The notes under the pieces: model-generated | Told to the model about the DNA's origin: nothing | The model's database searches: none | Seen by the model: only the letters and a program-made list of their open reading frames with translations | In this document: positions 45,147-54,751 of the stretch, piece after piece | Numbering within the stretch: the stretch's first letter is position 1 | Layout of the letters: every line of letters starts with the position of its first letter | Assembly (NCBI GenBank): GCA_025963725.1 | Contig: JAOQAE010000002.1 | Span: 943,221 to 1,007,220, forward strand | DNA: 64,000 nucleotides | From: Bacteroidota bacterium | Lineage (GTDB): Bacteria; Bacteroidota; Bacteroidia; 2-12-FULL-35-15 | Direction of reading: 5' to 3' | Program-made: the position numbers and the translations under genes

Positions 45147-46997
45147 ATGCCCGACATTATCCAACTATTGCCCGATTCAGTCGCCAACCAGATCGCCGCC
45201 GGCGAGGTGGTGCAGCGCCCTGCATCCGCGGTAAAAGAGCTCATGGAGAATGCCCTCGACTCCAAAGCCACGAAAGTGCAGCTGATCGTGAAGGATGCGG
45301 GAAAAACGCTGATCCAGGTGATCGATAACGGCTGTGGCATGAGCGAGACGGATGCGCGCATGAGCTTTGAGCGTCATGCCACTTCCAAGATCCGGAAGGC
45401 GGAAGACCTCTTTTCAATACGCACTATGGGATTCCGCGGCGAAGCGCTTGCATCCATCGCCGCTATTGCGCAGGTGGAAATGAAGACGAGGCGCGCTGAC
45501 GACGAGATCGGCGTGCGAATAGAGATCGAGGCCAGCGAGGTAAAATTGCAGGAAGCCTGCAGCACACCTGTGGGAACCAGCATCTGCGTAAAAAATCTTT
45601 TTTATAACATCCCGGCCCGGAGGAATTTCCTCAAGACCGATTCGGTGGAGCTGCGCCATATCATTGAAGAATTCCAGCGCGTTGCCATTCCAAACCCCGA
45701 CATTGCATTTACCCTGCATCATAATACCACCGAGATCTTCAACCTGCCTGCGGGAAACCTCAAGCAGCGGCTGATGAGCGTCTTCGGCAGCTCTTACAAC
45801 ACGCGCCTTGTGCCGGTTGAAGAGAACACACCTATCGTGAACATTAAAGGATTTGTGATCAAGCCCGAGTTTGCAAAAAAAACACGGGGTGAGCAATTCT
45901 TCTTCCTCAATAAAAGGTTCATCAAGAACGGCTACCTGCACCATGCCGTGCAGGCTGCGTTTGATCAATTGCTGCCGGCCGACAGCTTTGCCTCGTATTT
46001 CCTGATGATGGATGTGGACCCGAAAAGCATCGACATCAACATCCATCCTACAAAAACGGAAGTGAAGTTCGAGGATGAAAAAGCAGTGTATGCCTTTTTA
46101 CGCTCTACTGTGAAGAAATCGCTCGGGCAGTTCAACATTGCGCCCAGCCTCGATTTCGACCAGGAAGCGCACATGTACAACATGCCGCTGAAGCCTGTGG
46201 ATGGCATCATCAGGGCACCGACCATCAAGGTGAACCTCGATTACAACCCCTTCAAAACGGAAGCGCCCGTTCCGAAGAATAAGAATTATACCGAAAGGGA
46301 GATCTCCAACCGCGCCAACTGGGGCAAGCTCTACGAGCAGCACATTGAAAAAGAGCCGGAGATGGAGGTTCAGAAGAACGAAACACAGCAGTCGGTTCAT
46401 TCCGATTGGGACAACCTTTCGCACGAGAGCAATAAAAAAACAGCTTACCAGCTGCACAACAAATACATCCTGTCGCACATCAAAACAGGGTTTATGGTGA
46501 TCGACCAGCAGGGCGCGCACGAGCGCATCTTGTACGAGCGCATCATGGAAAGCCTTGAAAAGCACCAGTCGGCTACGCAGCAGGAGCTGTTCCCGAAAAC
46601 GCTGGAGCTGAACCCGGCCGACTTTGCATTAGTGAAAGACCTTGAGCCGGAGATCAAAGCAATGGGCTTCGACATCAGTGAATTCGGCAAGAATACATTT
46701 GTGATCCACGGGATCCCGGCAGATACATCCGATCACGATCCGGCGGCATTGCTGGAAGGGCTGATCGAAAATTACAAGCAGAATTTACAGGAGCTGCGGT
46801 CCGACAAGCGCGAGAACCTTGCACGCTCCATGGCATACAACATGGCTGTGAAATCGGGCAAGGAGCTGAAGGCGGAAGAGATGGGCGCGCTGATCGATGA
46901 GCTGTTTGCCTGCAAGATGCCATACAGCACGCCGGGCGGAAAGCCAACGGTGACCACCTTTTCACTGGACGACCTTGACAGGCGGTTTAAAAAGTAG
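45147..46997 (+). CDS. mutL: DNA mismatch repair protein MutL
   Basis: MutL couples MutS mismatch recognition to strand incision and removal. The 616-residue protein has the GHKL ATPase motifs ELMENALDSKA, DNGCGM, RHATSKI and GFRGEALASI in the first 110 residues. The C-terminal endonuclease-type motif appears as DQQGAHERILYER, rather than the textbook DQHAX2EX4E. The distal CPHGRP motif is replaced by STPGGKPTV, so zinc-ligand residues look changed (this may be usual in the phylum). It begins a run of plus-strand genes: mutL, AAA+, TPR membrane protein, two rhomboids, EEP. Confidence 0.97.
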   Translation: MPDIIQLLPDSVANQIAAGEVVQRPASAVKELMENALDSKATKVQLIVKDAGKTLIQVIDNGCGMSETDARMSFERHATSKIRKAEDLFSIRTMGFRGEALASIAAIAQVEMKTRRADDEIGVRIEIEASEVKLQEACSTPVGTSICVKNLFYNIPARRNFLKTDSVELRHIIEEFQRVAIPNPDIAFTLHHNTTEIFNLPAGNLKQRLMSVFGSSYNTRLVPVEENTPIVNIKGFVIKPEFAKKTRGEQFFFLNKRFIKNGYLHHAVQAAFDQLLPADSFASYFLMMDVDPKSIDINIHPTKTEVKFEDEKAVYAFLRSTVKKSLGQFNIAPSLDFDQEAHMYNMPLKPVDGIIRAPTIKVNLDYNPFKTEAPVPKNKNYTEREISNRANWGKLYEQHIEKEPEMEVQKNETQQSVHSDWDNLSHESNKKTAYQLHNKYILSHIKTGFMVIDQQGAHERILYERIMESLEKHQSATQQELFPKTLELNPADFALVKDLEPEIKAMGFDISEFGKNTFVIHGIPADTSDHDPAALLEGLIENYKQNLQELRSDKRENLARSMAYNMAVKSGKELKAEEMGALIDELFACKMPYSTPGGKPTVTTFSLDDLDRRFKK

Positions 46998-47006
46998 AAC
47001 GAATCA

Positions 47007-48329
47007 ATGGACAACAACGCAATAAAGAATTTAAAAGAGGCGCTTGCCTTTTCACCCGACAATGTGCCTCTGCGCCTTCACCTCGCAGAGATGCTGCTGC
47101 ATGCCGAAAATTATGCGGAAGCGGAAGAGCAGTACAAGCTACTCATTGAGCTTTCGCCAAAGAACCAGCAGGCGAAATGCGGGCTGGCAAAAGCCTGCTA
47201 CCTGCAGAATAAATTATCGCTCGCCTATGTGATCCTCGAAGAGCTTTGCCACCGCGATGATACCACAGCCGAATACCACGTGATGTTTGCAAAGGTGCTG
47301 ATCAAGGAAGGCATGAAATCCGAAGCGCAGGAGCAATACAAAATTGCTACCGATAAAGAGCCGATGACCACCGATCCCGAGCTGGATGCGCTGTTCAAAG
47401 TGCCGATGGGCGACTTTGACGACATGGATGATGAAGAGCAGGATTCATTCGGAAACAAATCATACCTCGAAAAGCCGAGCACCACATTCAAGGATGTAGG
47501 CGGCATGAACAAGGTAAAAGAGGAGATCCAGCTGAAGATCATTTACCCGCTTACACACAGCGAGCTGTACAAGGCTTACGGAAAAAAAGCAGGCGGCGGA
47601 ATTTTGCTGTACGGCCCTCCCGGATGCGGAAAAACACACATTGCAAGGGCTACGGCGGGAGAGATTAATGCAAAGTTCATCAACGTGGGCATCAATGATA
47701 TTCTCGACATGTGGATCGGCGGAAGCGAAAGAAAGCTGCACGAAATTTTTGAGCTTGCACGCAAAAGCAAGCCCTGCGTATTGTTCTTCGATGAAGTGGA
47801 TGCGCTTGGCGCGAACAGGTCGGACATGAAGAATTCGGCAGGAAGGCACCTGATCAACCAATTCCTCAGCGAGATGGACGGCATTGAAGCCTCCAACGAC
47901 GGCGTGCTGGTGCTCGCAGCAACCAATGCGCCATGGCACCTCGATCCGGCATTCAGAAGGCCGGGCCGGTTCGACCGGATCATCTTTGTGCAGCCGCCCG
48001 ATGAAAGCGCACGCGAACAGATTTTAAAGATCCAGCTGAAAGACAAGCCGGTGAAGGATATTTCCATCAGCGATATTTCCTCGCGCACAAAAGAATTTTC
48101 TGGCGCCGACCTGAAATCGCTCATTGATGTGGTGGTGGAGAAAAAGCTCATTGAATCATTTAAGAACGGCACCATCGAGCCGATCACCACCAAGGATATT
48201 ACCGGCTCCATCGCACAGGTGAACCCTTCCACCAAGGAGTGGTTCACCATCGCAAAGAACTATGCGCTGTACGCGAATGAATCAGGCTTATACAACGACA
48301 TTCTCGATTACTTAAAGATCAAAAAATAA
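47007..48329 (+). CDS. TPR - AAA+ ATPase (CDC48/FtsH-like ATPase domain)
   Basis: The 440-residue protein has N-terminal TPRs (about 1-125; AEEQYKLLIELSPKNQQAKC), an acidic linker (DFDDMDDEEQD) and one AAA+ module: Walker A GPPGCGKT, Walker B LFFDEVDAL, sensor 1 AATNAPW, Arg finger region RRPGRFDR, then the lid (SGADLKSLIDVVVEKK). It lacks a protease domain, so it is an unfolding or remodelling ATPase with TPR-bound partners. It lies nine bases after mutL and one base before a TPR membrane protein, a probable partner. Confidence 0.92.
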   Translation: MDNNAIKNLKEALAFSPDNVPLRLHLAEMLLHAENYAEAEEQYKLLIELSPKNQQAKCGLAKACYLQNKLSLAYVILEELCHRDDTTAEYHVMFAKVLIKEGMKSEAQEQYKIATDKEPMTTDPELDALFKVPMGDFDDMDDEEQDSFGNKSYLEKPSTTFKDVGGMNKVKEEIQLKIIYPLTHSELYKAYGKKAGGGILLYGPPGCGKTHIARATAGEINAKFINVGINDILDMWIGGSERKLHEIFELARKSKPCVLFFDEVDALGANRSDMKNSAGRHLINQFLSEMDGIEASNDGVLVLAATNAPWHLDPAFRRPGRFDRIIFVQPPDESAREQILKIQLKDKPVKDISISDISSRTKEFSGADLKSLIDVVVEKKLIESFKNGTIEPITTKDITGSIAQVNPSTKEWFTIAKNYALYANESGLYNDILDYLKIKK

Positions 48330-48330
48330 G

Positions 48331-49590
48331 ATGCCCGAAGAACAACAGATCAAAAGGGCGCAGATCCTTTTTTCCCAGAAGAGATTCGCTGATGCTGAAA
48401 AGGAATTCGGGCAGCTGATCTCGGGCAACCCGCATAAAGCCTATTACCACTGCATGCTTGCGCTGTGCTCCCTTTACCAGCTCAAGTTCGATCAGGCAGA
48501 GAAGCATGCGCAGGAAGCCATCGGCATCGAGCCTTCCTCCTCTTTCCCTTTTTACGTTTCATCGCTTGTTTATTTCAACCAGCGGAAGATCGATCAAAGC
48601 AAAACGATGATCGATAAAGCCATTGAGATCGATCCATTCGATGCGAACTATTTCAGCGTGTCCGCTTCCATCTGGCTTGCGAAAAAGGAATGGGCGCTTG
48701 CCCTGCAGAAAGCCAATGAAGGGCTCGCGGTCGACTCCGAGCACATTGATTGCCTCAATGCAAGGGCCAAAGCGCTGATCAAGCTCGACGACAGGAATGC
48801 CGCCTACGAAACGATCAATGAAGCATTGTATTTCGATCCGCAGAACTCGTACACGCATGCCAACCTCGGCTGGGGGCTGATCGAAAAAGGCGATTATAAA
48901 AAAGCGCTGGACCATTTCAAACAATCGCTCTCCATCGACCCTACCAACAAATATGCGAAGGCCGGACTGGTGGAAGCGCTGAAAGCGAAATACTGGTTCT
49001 ACCGGATGTTCCTGCGCTATGCCTTCTGGATCAGCAACATGAAATCGAAGGCGCAATGGGCGATCCTTATCGGCTTTTACGTGGGCTCGCATGTGCTGCG
49101 CGCCATCGGCGAAAGCTTTCCGCAGCTGGAAGTGATCACCACCCCGCTCGTGATCCTGTATGTATTGTTCGCGCTCACCACCTGGCTCATCGGGCCACTG
49201 TCGAACTTATTCCTGCGCCTGAACAAATACGGCAAGCATGCCTTATCGGAGGATGCCATTCAATGCTCGAACTACGTTGGGCTTTCATTCCTCGTGTCGA
49301 TCGTTTCATTCGTGCTTTATTTTATTTTGCTGAAGGAATTTTTAATTCTCCTTGCTGTTATCGGCTTCACCATGGCCATCCCTATCTCCGGTATCTATAA
49401 CGCCGAAGAAGGAAGCAAGCCGCGAAAGCTTTTAATGTATTACGCAGCAGGGCTCGGCTGTGTCGGGCTGATGGCAACGGGGCTCAACATAGCCGGCGGA
49501 GAGCTGATGAATAAAGCCTTTACACTCTATTTCATTGGCATAATATTATATCAGTGGATAGCGAATGCTATCGTTATACGGTCAAATTAA
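48331..49590 (+). CDS. TPR membrane protein
   Basis: The 419-residue protein has about six TPRs in residues 1-225 (AEKEFGQLISGNPHKAYYHC, KALDHFKQSLSIDPTNKYAK) and then about five or six membrane helices (WAILIGFYVGSHVLRAIG, VITTPLVILYVLFALTTWLI, FLVSIVSFVLYFILLKEFLI, LLMYYAAGLGCVGLMATGL). The TPR part should be cytoplasmic as there is no signal peptide. It starts one base after the AAA+ gene, so the two are probably a functional pair. No enzymatic domain is visible. Confidence 0.85.
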   Translation: MPEEQQIKRAQILFSQKRFADAEKEFGQLISGNPHKAYYHCMLALCSLYQLKFDQAEKHAQEAIGIEPSSSFPFYVSSLVYFNQRKIDQSKTMIDKAIEIDPFDANYFSVSASIWLAKKEWALALQKANEGLAVDSEHIDCLNARAKALIKLDDRNAAYETINEALYFDPQNSYTHANLGWGLIEKGDYKKALDHFKQSLSIDPTNKYAKAGLVEALKAKYWFYRMFLRYAFWISNMKSKAQWAILIGFYVGSHVLRAIGESFPQLEVITTPLVILYVLFALTTWLIGPLSNLFLRLNKYGKHALSEDAIQCSNYVGLSFLVSIVSFVLYFILLKEFLILLAVIGFTMAIPISGIYNAEEGSKPRKLLMYYAAGLGCVGLMATGLNIAGGELMNKAFTLYFIGIILYQWIANAIVIRSN

Positions 49591-49599
49591 TCAGGAGCA

Positions 49600-50433
49600 A
49601 TGTCGAATTACAGGCCCACCGGTTTCAGCGTTTTGCCATTGGTAATAAAAAATCTTTTTATTCTCAACGGGCTTTTCCTGCTTGCCACCTTTTTATTCCA
49701 GAACCAGGGGATCGACCTGTATGATTTCCTTGGCCTGCATTTTCCCGCTTCGGAAAAGTTCAGGCCCTACCAGCTTATTACCTACCTGTTCATGCATGCC
49801 GATATCCATCACCTGGTATCGAACATGATCTCGCTCTGGATCTTCGGCGCCATGCTGGAAAATTACTGGGGCCCGAAACGCTTCCTGGTGTATTACCTGC
49901 TTACCGGCATAGGTGCTGCAGTATTGCATTATACCATCCTGTACTACCATTCATTCGCACCGATCCTTGCACAGCTCAATGCTTATCCCGGCTATCATTC
50001 ACCCGCACAGTTCATTGAATTTTTCGATACGCTTCCCAAGATGCCGTTCAGTGATGCCATGCAGGTACTGAGCGATAATTACAATACTATCCTGAAGACC
50101 AACCCGAACCCTACGGCGTTAATGGCCGCTTCCGATGAGATCCTTGTGCGTTACCGCGAAGACCTGCTCAATATCCCGCTGATCGTAGGCGCTTCGGGCT
50201 CCGTGTTCGGGGTGCTGCTCGCTTACGGAATGACGTTCCCGGATTCATATCCTTTCCTGTTCTTCCCGATCAAGGCAAAATGGATCGTGATCCTCTACGG
50301 CGCAAGCGAGCTGTATGCGGAGCTGCACAGCGCACAGGGCGATAACGTGGCGCACTGGGGGCATCTTGGTGGCATGTTATTTGGTTTTATTTTAATCAAA
50401 TACTGGCAAAGAAAAAGCAATCGTTTTAACTAA
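49600..50433 (+). CDS. Rhomboid-family intramembrane serine protease (first of two)
   Basis: Rhomboids cut substrates inside the membrane with a Ser-His dyad. The 277-residue protein has FMHADIHHLVSNMISLW (conserved His/Asn in helix 2), GASGS with catalytic Ser199, and the partner His255 in AHWGHLGGM. A segment of about 70 residues (about 118-190) between helices 3 and 4 is longer than in compact rhomboids. It is followed two bases later by a second rhomboid. Confidence 0.95.
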   Translation: MSNYRPTGFSVLPLVIKNLFILNGLFLLATFLFQNQGIDLYDFLGLHFPASEKFRPYQLITYLFMHADIHHLVSNMISLWIFGAMLENYWGPKRFLVYYLLTGIGAAVLHYTILYYHSFAPILAQLNAYPGYHSPAQFIEFFDTLPKMPFSDAMQVLSDNYNTILKTNPNPTALMAASDEILVRYREDLLNIPLIVGASGSVFGVLLAYGMTFPDSYPFLFFPIKAKWIVILYGASELYAELHSAQGDNVAHWGHLGGMLFGFILIKYWQRKSNRFN

Positions 50434-50435
50434 TT

Positions 50436-51344
50436 ATGGCAAGCACAATCATCAGCGATATTCGCGAAAAGATCAGGAATGGCAACCCGGTAACACGTTT
50501 GATCATTATCAATACCGCAGTGTTCCTGCTTATTAGTATTTTCCGCATCCTCTCATTTCTGAGCGGGGAATCGGCCGTGCTGAACTCCATCGAGAATTTC
50601 CTGCACGAAGCCCTCGCCTTTCCGGTGAGCCTCAGCGGACTGCTCCACAGGCCCTGGACGCTGATCACGTACATGTTCACACACGTTGCGCTGATGCATA
50701 TCTTCTGGAACATGATCACGCTTTACTGGTTCGGACAGATCCTTTCCGAATACACCAGCCAGCGGAAGATCATCCCGCTTTACCTGATGGGCGGCATCCT
50801 CGGCGCGCTTGTAACGGTGCTGCTCATTTCCGTCGTTCCTGTACTGCAGCCATTTATCGGCACCCCGCTGATCGGCGCCTCCGCCGGTGTTACGGCCATC
50901 ATCATTGCGGCTGCCACGCTGGTGCCGGAAGTGCGGATGAACATGATGTTCATCGGGCCGGTAAAGTTGCTGTATGTTGCAATATTTGTTATTTTTATTG
51001 ACGTGCTTAACCTGTCATCTTATGACAACATCGGCGGGAACCTTGCACACCTTGGCGGCGCTTTAATGGGTTATCTTTATATTGTGCAGTACAAAAAAGG
51101 GAAAGACATGGCAAATCCTATTAACCGCTTTTTCGACTGGATCGGCGGGCTGTTCGGCGGATCATCCCGTGGCAGGATGAAGGTTGTTCATAAAAGGACG
51201 GTCAGCGATGAAGAATATAATTACATGCAGAACGTTAACCAGAGACAGGTGGATGCGATCCTCGATAAGATCTCTAAATCGGGTTATGAAAGCCTGAGCA
51301 AAACAGAAAAGGATATTTTATTTAAAGCAAGCAATAAGAAGTAG
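50436..51344 (+). CDS. Rhomboid-family intramembrane serine protease (second of two)
   Basis: The 302-residue protein has TYMFTHVALMHIFWNMITLYW, GASAG with catalytic Ser149 and NLAHLGGALMG with the partner His. After the last helix it carries an 80-residue basic cytoplasmic tail (SRGRMKVVHKRTVSDEEYN, KISKSGYESLSKTEKDILF) that is shared by many Bacteroidota rhomboids. The two rhomboids are co-transcribed and may form a pair with separate substrates. Confidence 0.95.
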   Translation: MASTIISDIREKIRNGNPVTRLIIINTAVFLLISIFRILSFLSGESAVLNSIENFLHEALAFPVSLSGLLHRPWTLITYMFTHVALMHIFWNMITLYWFGQILSEYTSQRKIIPLYLMGGILGALVTVLLISVVPVLQPFIGTPLIGASAGVTAIIIAAATLVPEVRMNMMFIGPVKLLYVAIFVIFIDVLNLSSYDNIGGNLAHLGGALMGYLYIVQYKKGKDMANPINRFFDWIGGLFGGSSRGRMKVVHKRTVSDEEYNYMQNVNQRQVDAILDKISKSGYESLSKTEKDILFKASNKK

Positions 51345-51408
51345 GTGGGAGGTTGGAGTGAGGAGGCTTGAGTGAGGAGGCTGGAGGATCAGCGGCTTCG
51401 TTTACACA

Positions 51409-51466
51409 CAGATTCGTAACATTCGTATAGATTCGTTATCCGTACACAATTCGTTATCCGCACATA
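51409..51466. repeat. TTCGTA/TTCGTTATC repeat run before the EEP gene
   Basis: The words CAGATTCGTAACATTCGTAT, AGATTCGTTATCCGTAC and AATTCGTTATCCGCAC occur in tandem, close in sequence to the runs at 44604-44676 and 54988-55024. All three runs end within about 50 bases of a plus-strand start codon. The preceding 51345-51390 has GAGTGAGGAGGCT direct repeats. Confidence 0.65.
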
Positions 51467-52609
51467 TTGAGCACCGAGCAAAAAGCGATACAGGAAGAAA
51501 AAAAGAAGCGGAAAGGCAAGCGCTATTTCGTGAACAAGCTTGTAATGCTCGGCAACCATGTGGCTGTGATCGCCCTGCTTATCTCTTATCTCGCGCCGCG
51601 TGTAAGCCCCGAAAATTTCTGGTTCATCGCATTCTTCGGCCTTGGCTACCCCATCCTCGTTTTTATCAATATCCTTTTCATTTTGTACTGGGCATTGCAG
51701 CTGAAAAAGCGGGCGCTCTACTCTGCTATCGTTATTTTTTCCGGCTGGGGCATCCTCCACAGGTTTGTTCAGGCAAATGGCAGCCAGCAGGCCGATGCCA
51801 AGCACAGGATCCTGAAAGTGATGTCGTATAACGTAAAGGTGTTCGACCTCTACAACTGGAGCCATAATAAGGAAACCCGCTCAAAGATCTTCGGGCTGAT
51901 CGGCAACGAATCGCCGGAGATCGCCTGTTTCCAGGAATTCTTTCACCGCGACAGCAGCGATTTCTGCAATGTGGATTCGCTGAAAAAGCTGAACGGCTTC
52001 GACTATGCGCAGGTGGAATACACCTCGCATGGCAGGCTGCGCCAGCATTTCGGCATTGCCACCTTCAGCAAATACCCGATCATCGGCACCGGCAAGGTTG
52101 ATTTTGGCTACAAAGGGAACAACGTCTGCATTTATGCCGATATAAAAGTAGGAAAGGACACCTTCCGTGTTTATAATATGCACCTGCAGTCGATCGCGTT
52201 CAGCAAAGGCGATTATAAATACGCCGAGGACCTTCAGAATGATATTCCTACAGAAGACCTTGAACATTCAAAGAATATCCTGAGAAGGCTGAAGCGGGCA
52301 TTTGTAAAGCGCGCCAGGCAGGCTGATATGATCCGTGAGAACATTGCGCATTCACCGTACCCGGTGATCGTTTGCGGCGATTTTAACGATACGCCCTCTT
52401 CCTATACCTACAGCACGATCTCGGCCAACTTAACCGACAGCTTCATTGAAAGCGGGAAAGGACTTGGTAAAAGCTATGTGGGTGCGTTTCCTTCGTTCCG
52501 CATCGACTACATCCTGCACAGCGATAAATTCCGCTCGTATAATTTCAGGACGGTAAGGGAAGAATTGTCGGATCACTTCCCAGTGGTTTGTTATCTTGAA
52601 GTGCAGTAA
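51467..52609 (+). CDS. Membrane-anchored endonuclease/exonuclease/phosphatase family protein
   Basis: The 380-residue frame uses a TTG start at 51467; no upstream ATG exists, and the ATG at 51545 would drop the basic stretch KKKRKGKRYFVNK before the first helix. About three membrane helices (to about residue 105) precede the EEP fold: MSYNVKVFDL, ACFQEFFHRD (metal-binding Glu), CGDFNDTPSSYTYS, IDYILHSDKF, LSDHFPVV. EEP proteins hydrolyse phosphodiesters (nucleic acids or lipids). It follows the rhomboid pair in the same direction after about 120 bases of repeats. Confidence 0.9.
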   Translation: MSTEQKAIQEEKKKRKGKRYFVNKLVMLGNHVAVIALLISYLAPRVSPENFWFIAFFGLGYPILVFINILFILYWALQLKKRALYSAIVIFSGWGILHRFVQANGSQQADAKHRILKVMSYNVKVFDLYNWSHNKETRSKIFGLIGNESPEIACFQEFFHRDSSDFCNVDSLKKLNGFDYAQVEYTSHGRLRQHFGIATFSKYPIIGTGKVDFGYKGNNVCIYADIKVGKDTFRVYNMHLQSIAFSKGDYKYAEDLQNDIPTEDLEHSKNILRRLKRAFVKRARQADMIRENIAHSPYPVIVCGDFNDTPSSYTYSTISANLTDSFIESGKGLGKSYVGAFPSFRIDYILHSDKFRSYNFRTVREELSDHFPVVCYLEVQ

Positions 52610-52630
52610 AGGGCAAACGAATGTAGTTAG

Positions 52631-52748
52631 CGTCAGTTCGAGTGTTTTTCTGACGTAAGGAAGAAAAACGTATCGAGAACAAGCCTTGAAAAGAGCATTC
52701 GGTCAGCACTTCTCGATACGCTTCACTGCGTTTCGCACTCGAAGTGAC
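52631..52748. repeat. Inverted-repeat element CGTCAGTTCGAG...CTCGAAGTGAC
   Basis: The element has outer ends GTCAGTTCGAGTG and CACTCGAAGTGAC and inner arms CGTATCGAGAACAAG and CTTCTCGATACG, so it is an imperfect palindrome of about 118 bp. A diverged copy lies at 44491-44577. Partial copies (TGTCAGTTCGAGCG) start at 52761 and 52926. The gap 52610-52976 contains no gene beyond these elements and an AGATTCGCAGATTTTAAG phrase. Confidence 0.7.
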
Positions 52749-52976
52749 TATTGTGTGTGTTGTCAGTTCGAGCGTTACGCCTAATAGCCGCAGATTCGCA
52801 GATTTTAAGGGATTGATCGTCTTCGACGATTGATTGTTTGTGGACATGCACTAAGAAAGCACTCACACTGTTTATTGCAGAGAACAAAGAGGAAGCTTCG
52901 CTTCTGCTGAGTAATGTGTTCGGCTGTCAGTTCGAGCGAAGTCGAGAACGCGCGTCGGACTAATGAATAAAGGTCA

Positions 52977-54620
52977 TTACTTTCCAGCTCTGCCACTCTT
53001 CTTTACCTTCTTCAGCGAAAGCATGTTCATGGAATTGGAGGTAAGCCCTTCTACATTGTTCTGCACAAGGCGCACCACCTGGTCGTAATACAGCGGCACC
53101 ACCGGCGCATTGTCGATCAGCAGCTGATCCATCTGCTGGTAATAATCGTAGCGGATAGAATCGTTCAGCTCGCTTTGTGATTTCTCATACAGTATATCGA
53201 ACTGCGGGTTCTGGTAATGCGTGTAGTTGAACCCTTTCGGGCTCCAGTTCTTGCTGTAGAACAGCGACAGGAAATTTTCGGCATCCGGGTAATCGGCATT
53301 CCAGGATTTACGGAAGAAATTCACTTTCATGTTCGCGATCGATTCGAAGAGCACGGAAGCCTTCTGCACATCGATCTTCATTTTGATCCCGAACTGTGAA
53401 AGCTGCGACTGGATATACTCTGCCAGCTCGAGGTATTGCTCGGTGGTCGACAATGAAATTTCCGGCAACCCTTTGCCATCCGGGTAACCGGCGAGGAACA
53501 GCAACTCCTTCACCTTATCGGGGTTGTAATCGTAGCCCTTCACCTTGTTGGCATCGAAGGATGGCAATCCCGGCGGAATAAAGCCGGAAGTGGCGGCATA
53601 GCCTAAATTCTTGCGCAGGTACTTCACCATTTTTTTACGGTCGAAGCCATAATTGATCGCCTGGCGGATGGCCTTGATCTTCAGCGGCGAGTTCTTCATA
53701 ACAGGATGCTGGTCGTCAATAAAAAAGCCGAGGTAATCGGTTTTGAGGAAGGGCTGCGTCTGCATCTTGATCTTTTTCTGGTAATTGCTTTTCAGCTTTC
53801 CTTCCGGCGTCAGCACTTCATCGGTATTGATCGCATCCACACCCGACACCATATCGAGATCGCCCTTCATGAAATCAAGGAAGGACGATTCCTTATCGCG
53901 GATGAAGGAAACAGAAACCGCATCGAGGTATGGAAGCCGCTCGCTGCCGGCGAATTCGAAGTAATTGGGATTTTTTATAAACACCAGCGTGGAGCCTTCC
54001 TCCCACATTTTGAACATGAAAGGGCCGGTTCCGCAAGGGTTCCGCCTGAACTCCTCCCCTTCGCCGAGGATCACCTCTTTGGGCACCACCGAAAAATATT
54101 TCATCGTAAGGATGCTGAGAAAGGGTGTAAATGCCTTTTCCATGTGGATCACGAAAGTGGTATCGTTCATGGCCTCGAAAGGGTTGCCATTCTTGGTATC
54201 AACATAGCTGAGCAGCGTGGTTGCATTGGAGACCTTGGCATCGAGAAGACGGTTATAGCTGTACACAAAATCCGAAGCGGTAACTTTCCTTCCTTTGCCT
54301 TCCGGGAAATTTTCATTGTCGTGAAAGAACACATTATCCCGCAGGTGGAATGTGTAGGTAAGTCCGTCCTCCGAGATGTTCCATGCCCTTGCGATGGAAG
54401 GCTCCACCTGCAATGCATCGCTCATCTCCACCAGCCCGTTAAAGATCTGGTTCACCACCCAGATATTCTCAAATGAGCTCGCCTTCGCAGGATCCAGTGA
54501 AGTAACAGCGCCCATCTCATTGTATTTGAAAACGGTTCGCGTGTCGTGCTTCGCCTCATCGCCGGATGTGCAGGCAACGGCAAAACAGGCAAGGAATATA
54601 TAGAGGAACAGGTTCTTCAT
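52977..54620 (-). CDS. ABC-transporter substrate-binding lipoprotein, family 5 (oligopeptide/nickel type)
   Basis: I place the start at the ATG at 54620, giving a 547-residue lipoprotein with signal NLFLYIFLACFAVAC (Cys18). An upstream in-frame extension to 54974 has no supporting feature. The mature protein is a family 5 solute-binding protein: GAVTSLDPAKASSFENIW, YTFHLRDNVFFHD, ASDFVYSYNRLLD, GTGPFMFKMW, AIRQAINYGFDRKKMV. Such proteins bind peptides, nickel or other ligands. No permease or ATPase gene is adjacent, so the transporter partner is elsewhere or absent. A TAAACTTG box lies 22-29 bases upstream of the start. Confidence 0.92.
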   Translation of the reverse strand: MKNLFLYIFLACFAVACTSGDEAKHDTRTVFKYNEMGAVTSLDPAKASSFENIWVVNQIFNGLVEMSDALQVEPSIARAWNISEDGLTYTFHLRDNVFFHDNENFPEGKGRKVTASDFVYSYNRLLDAKVSNATTLLSYVDTKNGNPFEAMNDTTFVIHMEKAFTPFLSILTMKYFSVVPKEVILGEGEEFRRNPCGTGPFMFKMWEEGSTLVFIKNPNYFEFAGSERLPYLDAVSVSFIRDKESSFLDFMKGDLDMVSGVDAINTDEVLTPEGKLKSNYQKKIKMQTQPFLKTDYLGFFIDDQHPVMKNSPLKIKAIRQAINYGFDRKKMVKYLRKNLGYAATSGFIPPGLPSFDANKVKGYDYNPDKVKELLFLAGYPDGKGLPEISLSTTEQYLELAEYIQSQLSQFGIKMKIDVQKASVLFESIANMKVNFFRKSWNADYPDAENFLSLFYSKNWSPKGFNYTHYQNPQFDILYEKSQSELNDSIRYDYYQQMDQLLIDNAPVVPLYYDQVVRLVQNNVEGLTSNSMNMLSLKKVKKSGRAGK

Positions 54621-54751
54621 ATCGGGGGATTTTTCGTCCTTCAAGTTTAAGGAATCATTCCGCAACAAATGGTTGGTGGGGAATACAATTATTAACAGTC
54701 TTTTTAACAATACGGATCGCGAATCTTTTCGAATATACGGAATGCTCTGCT

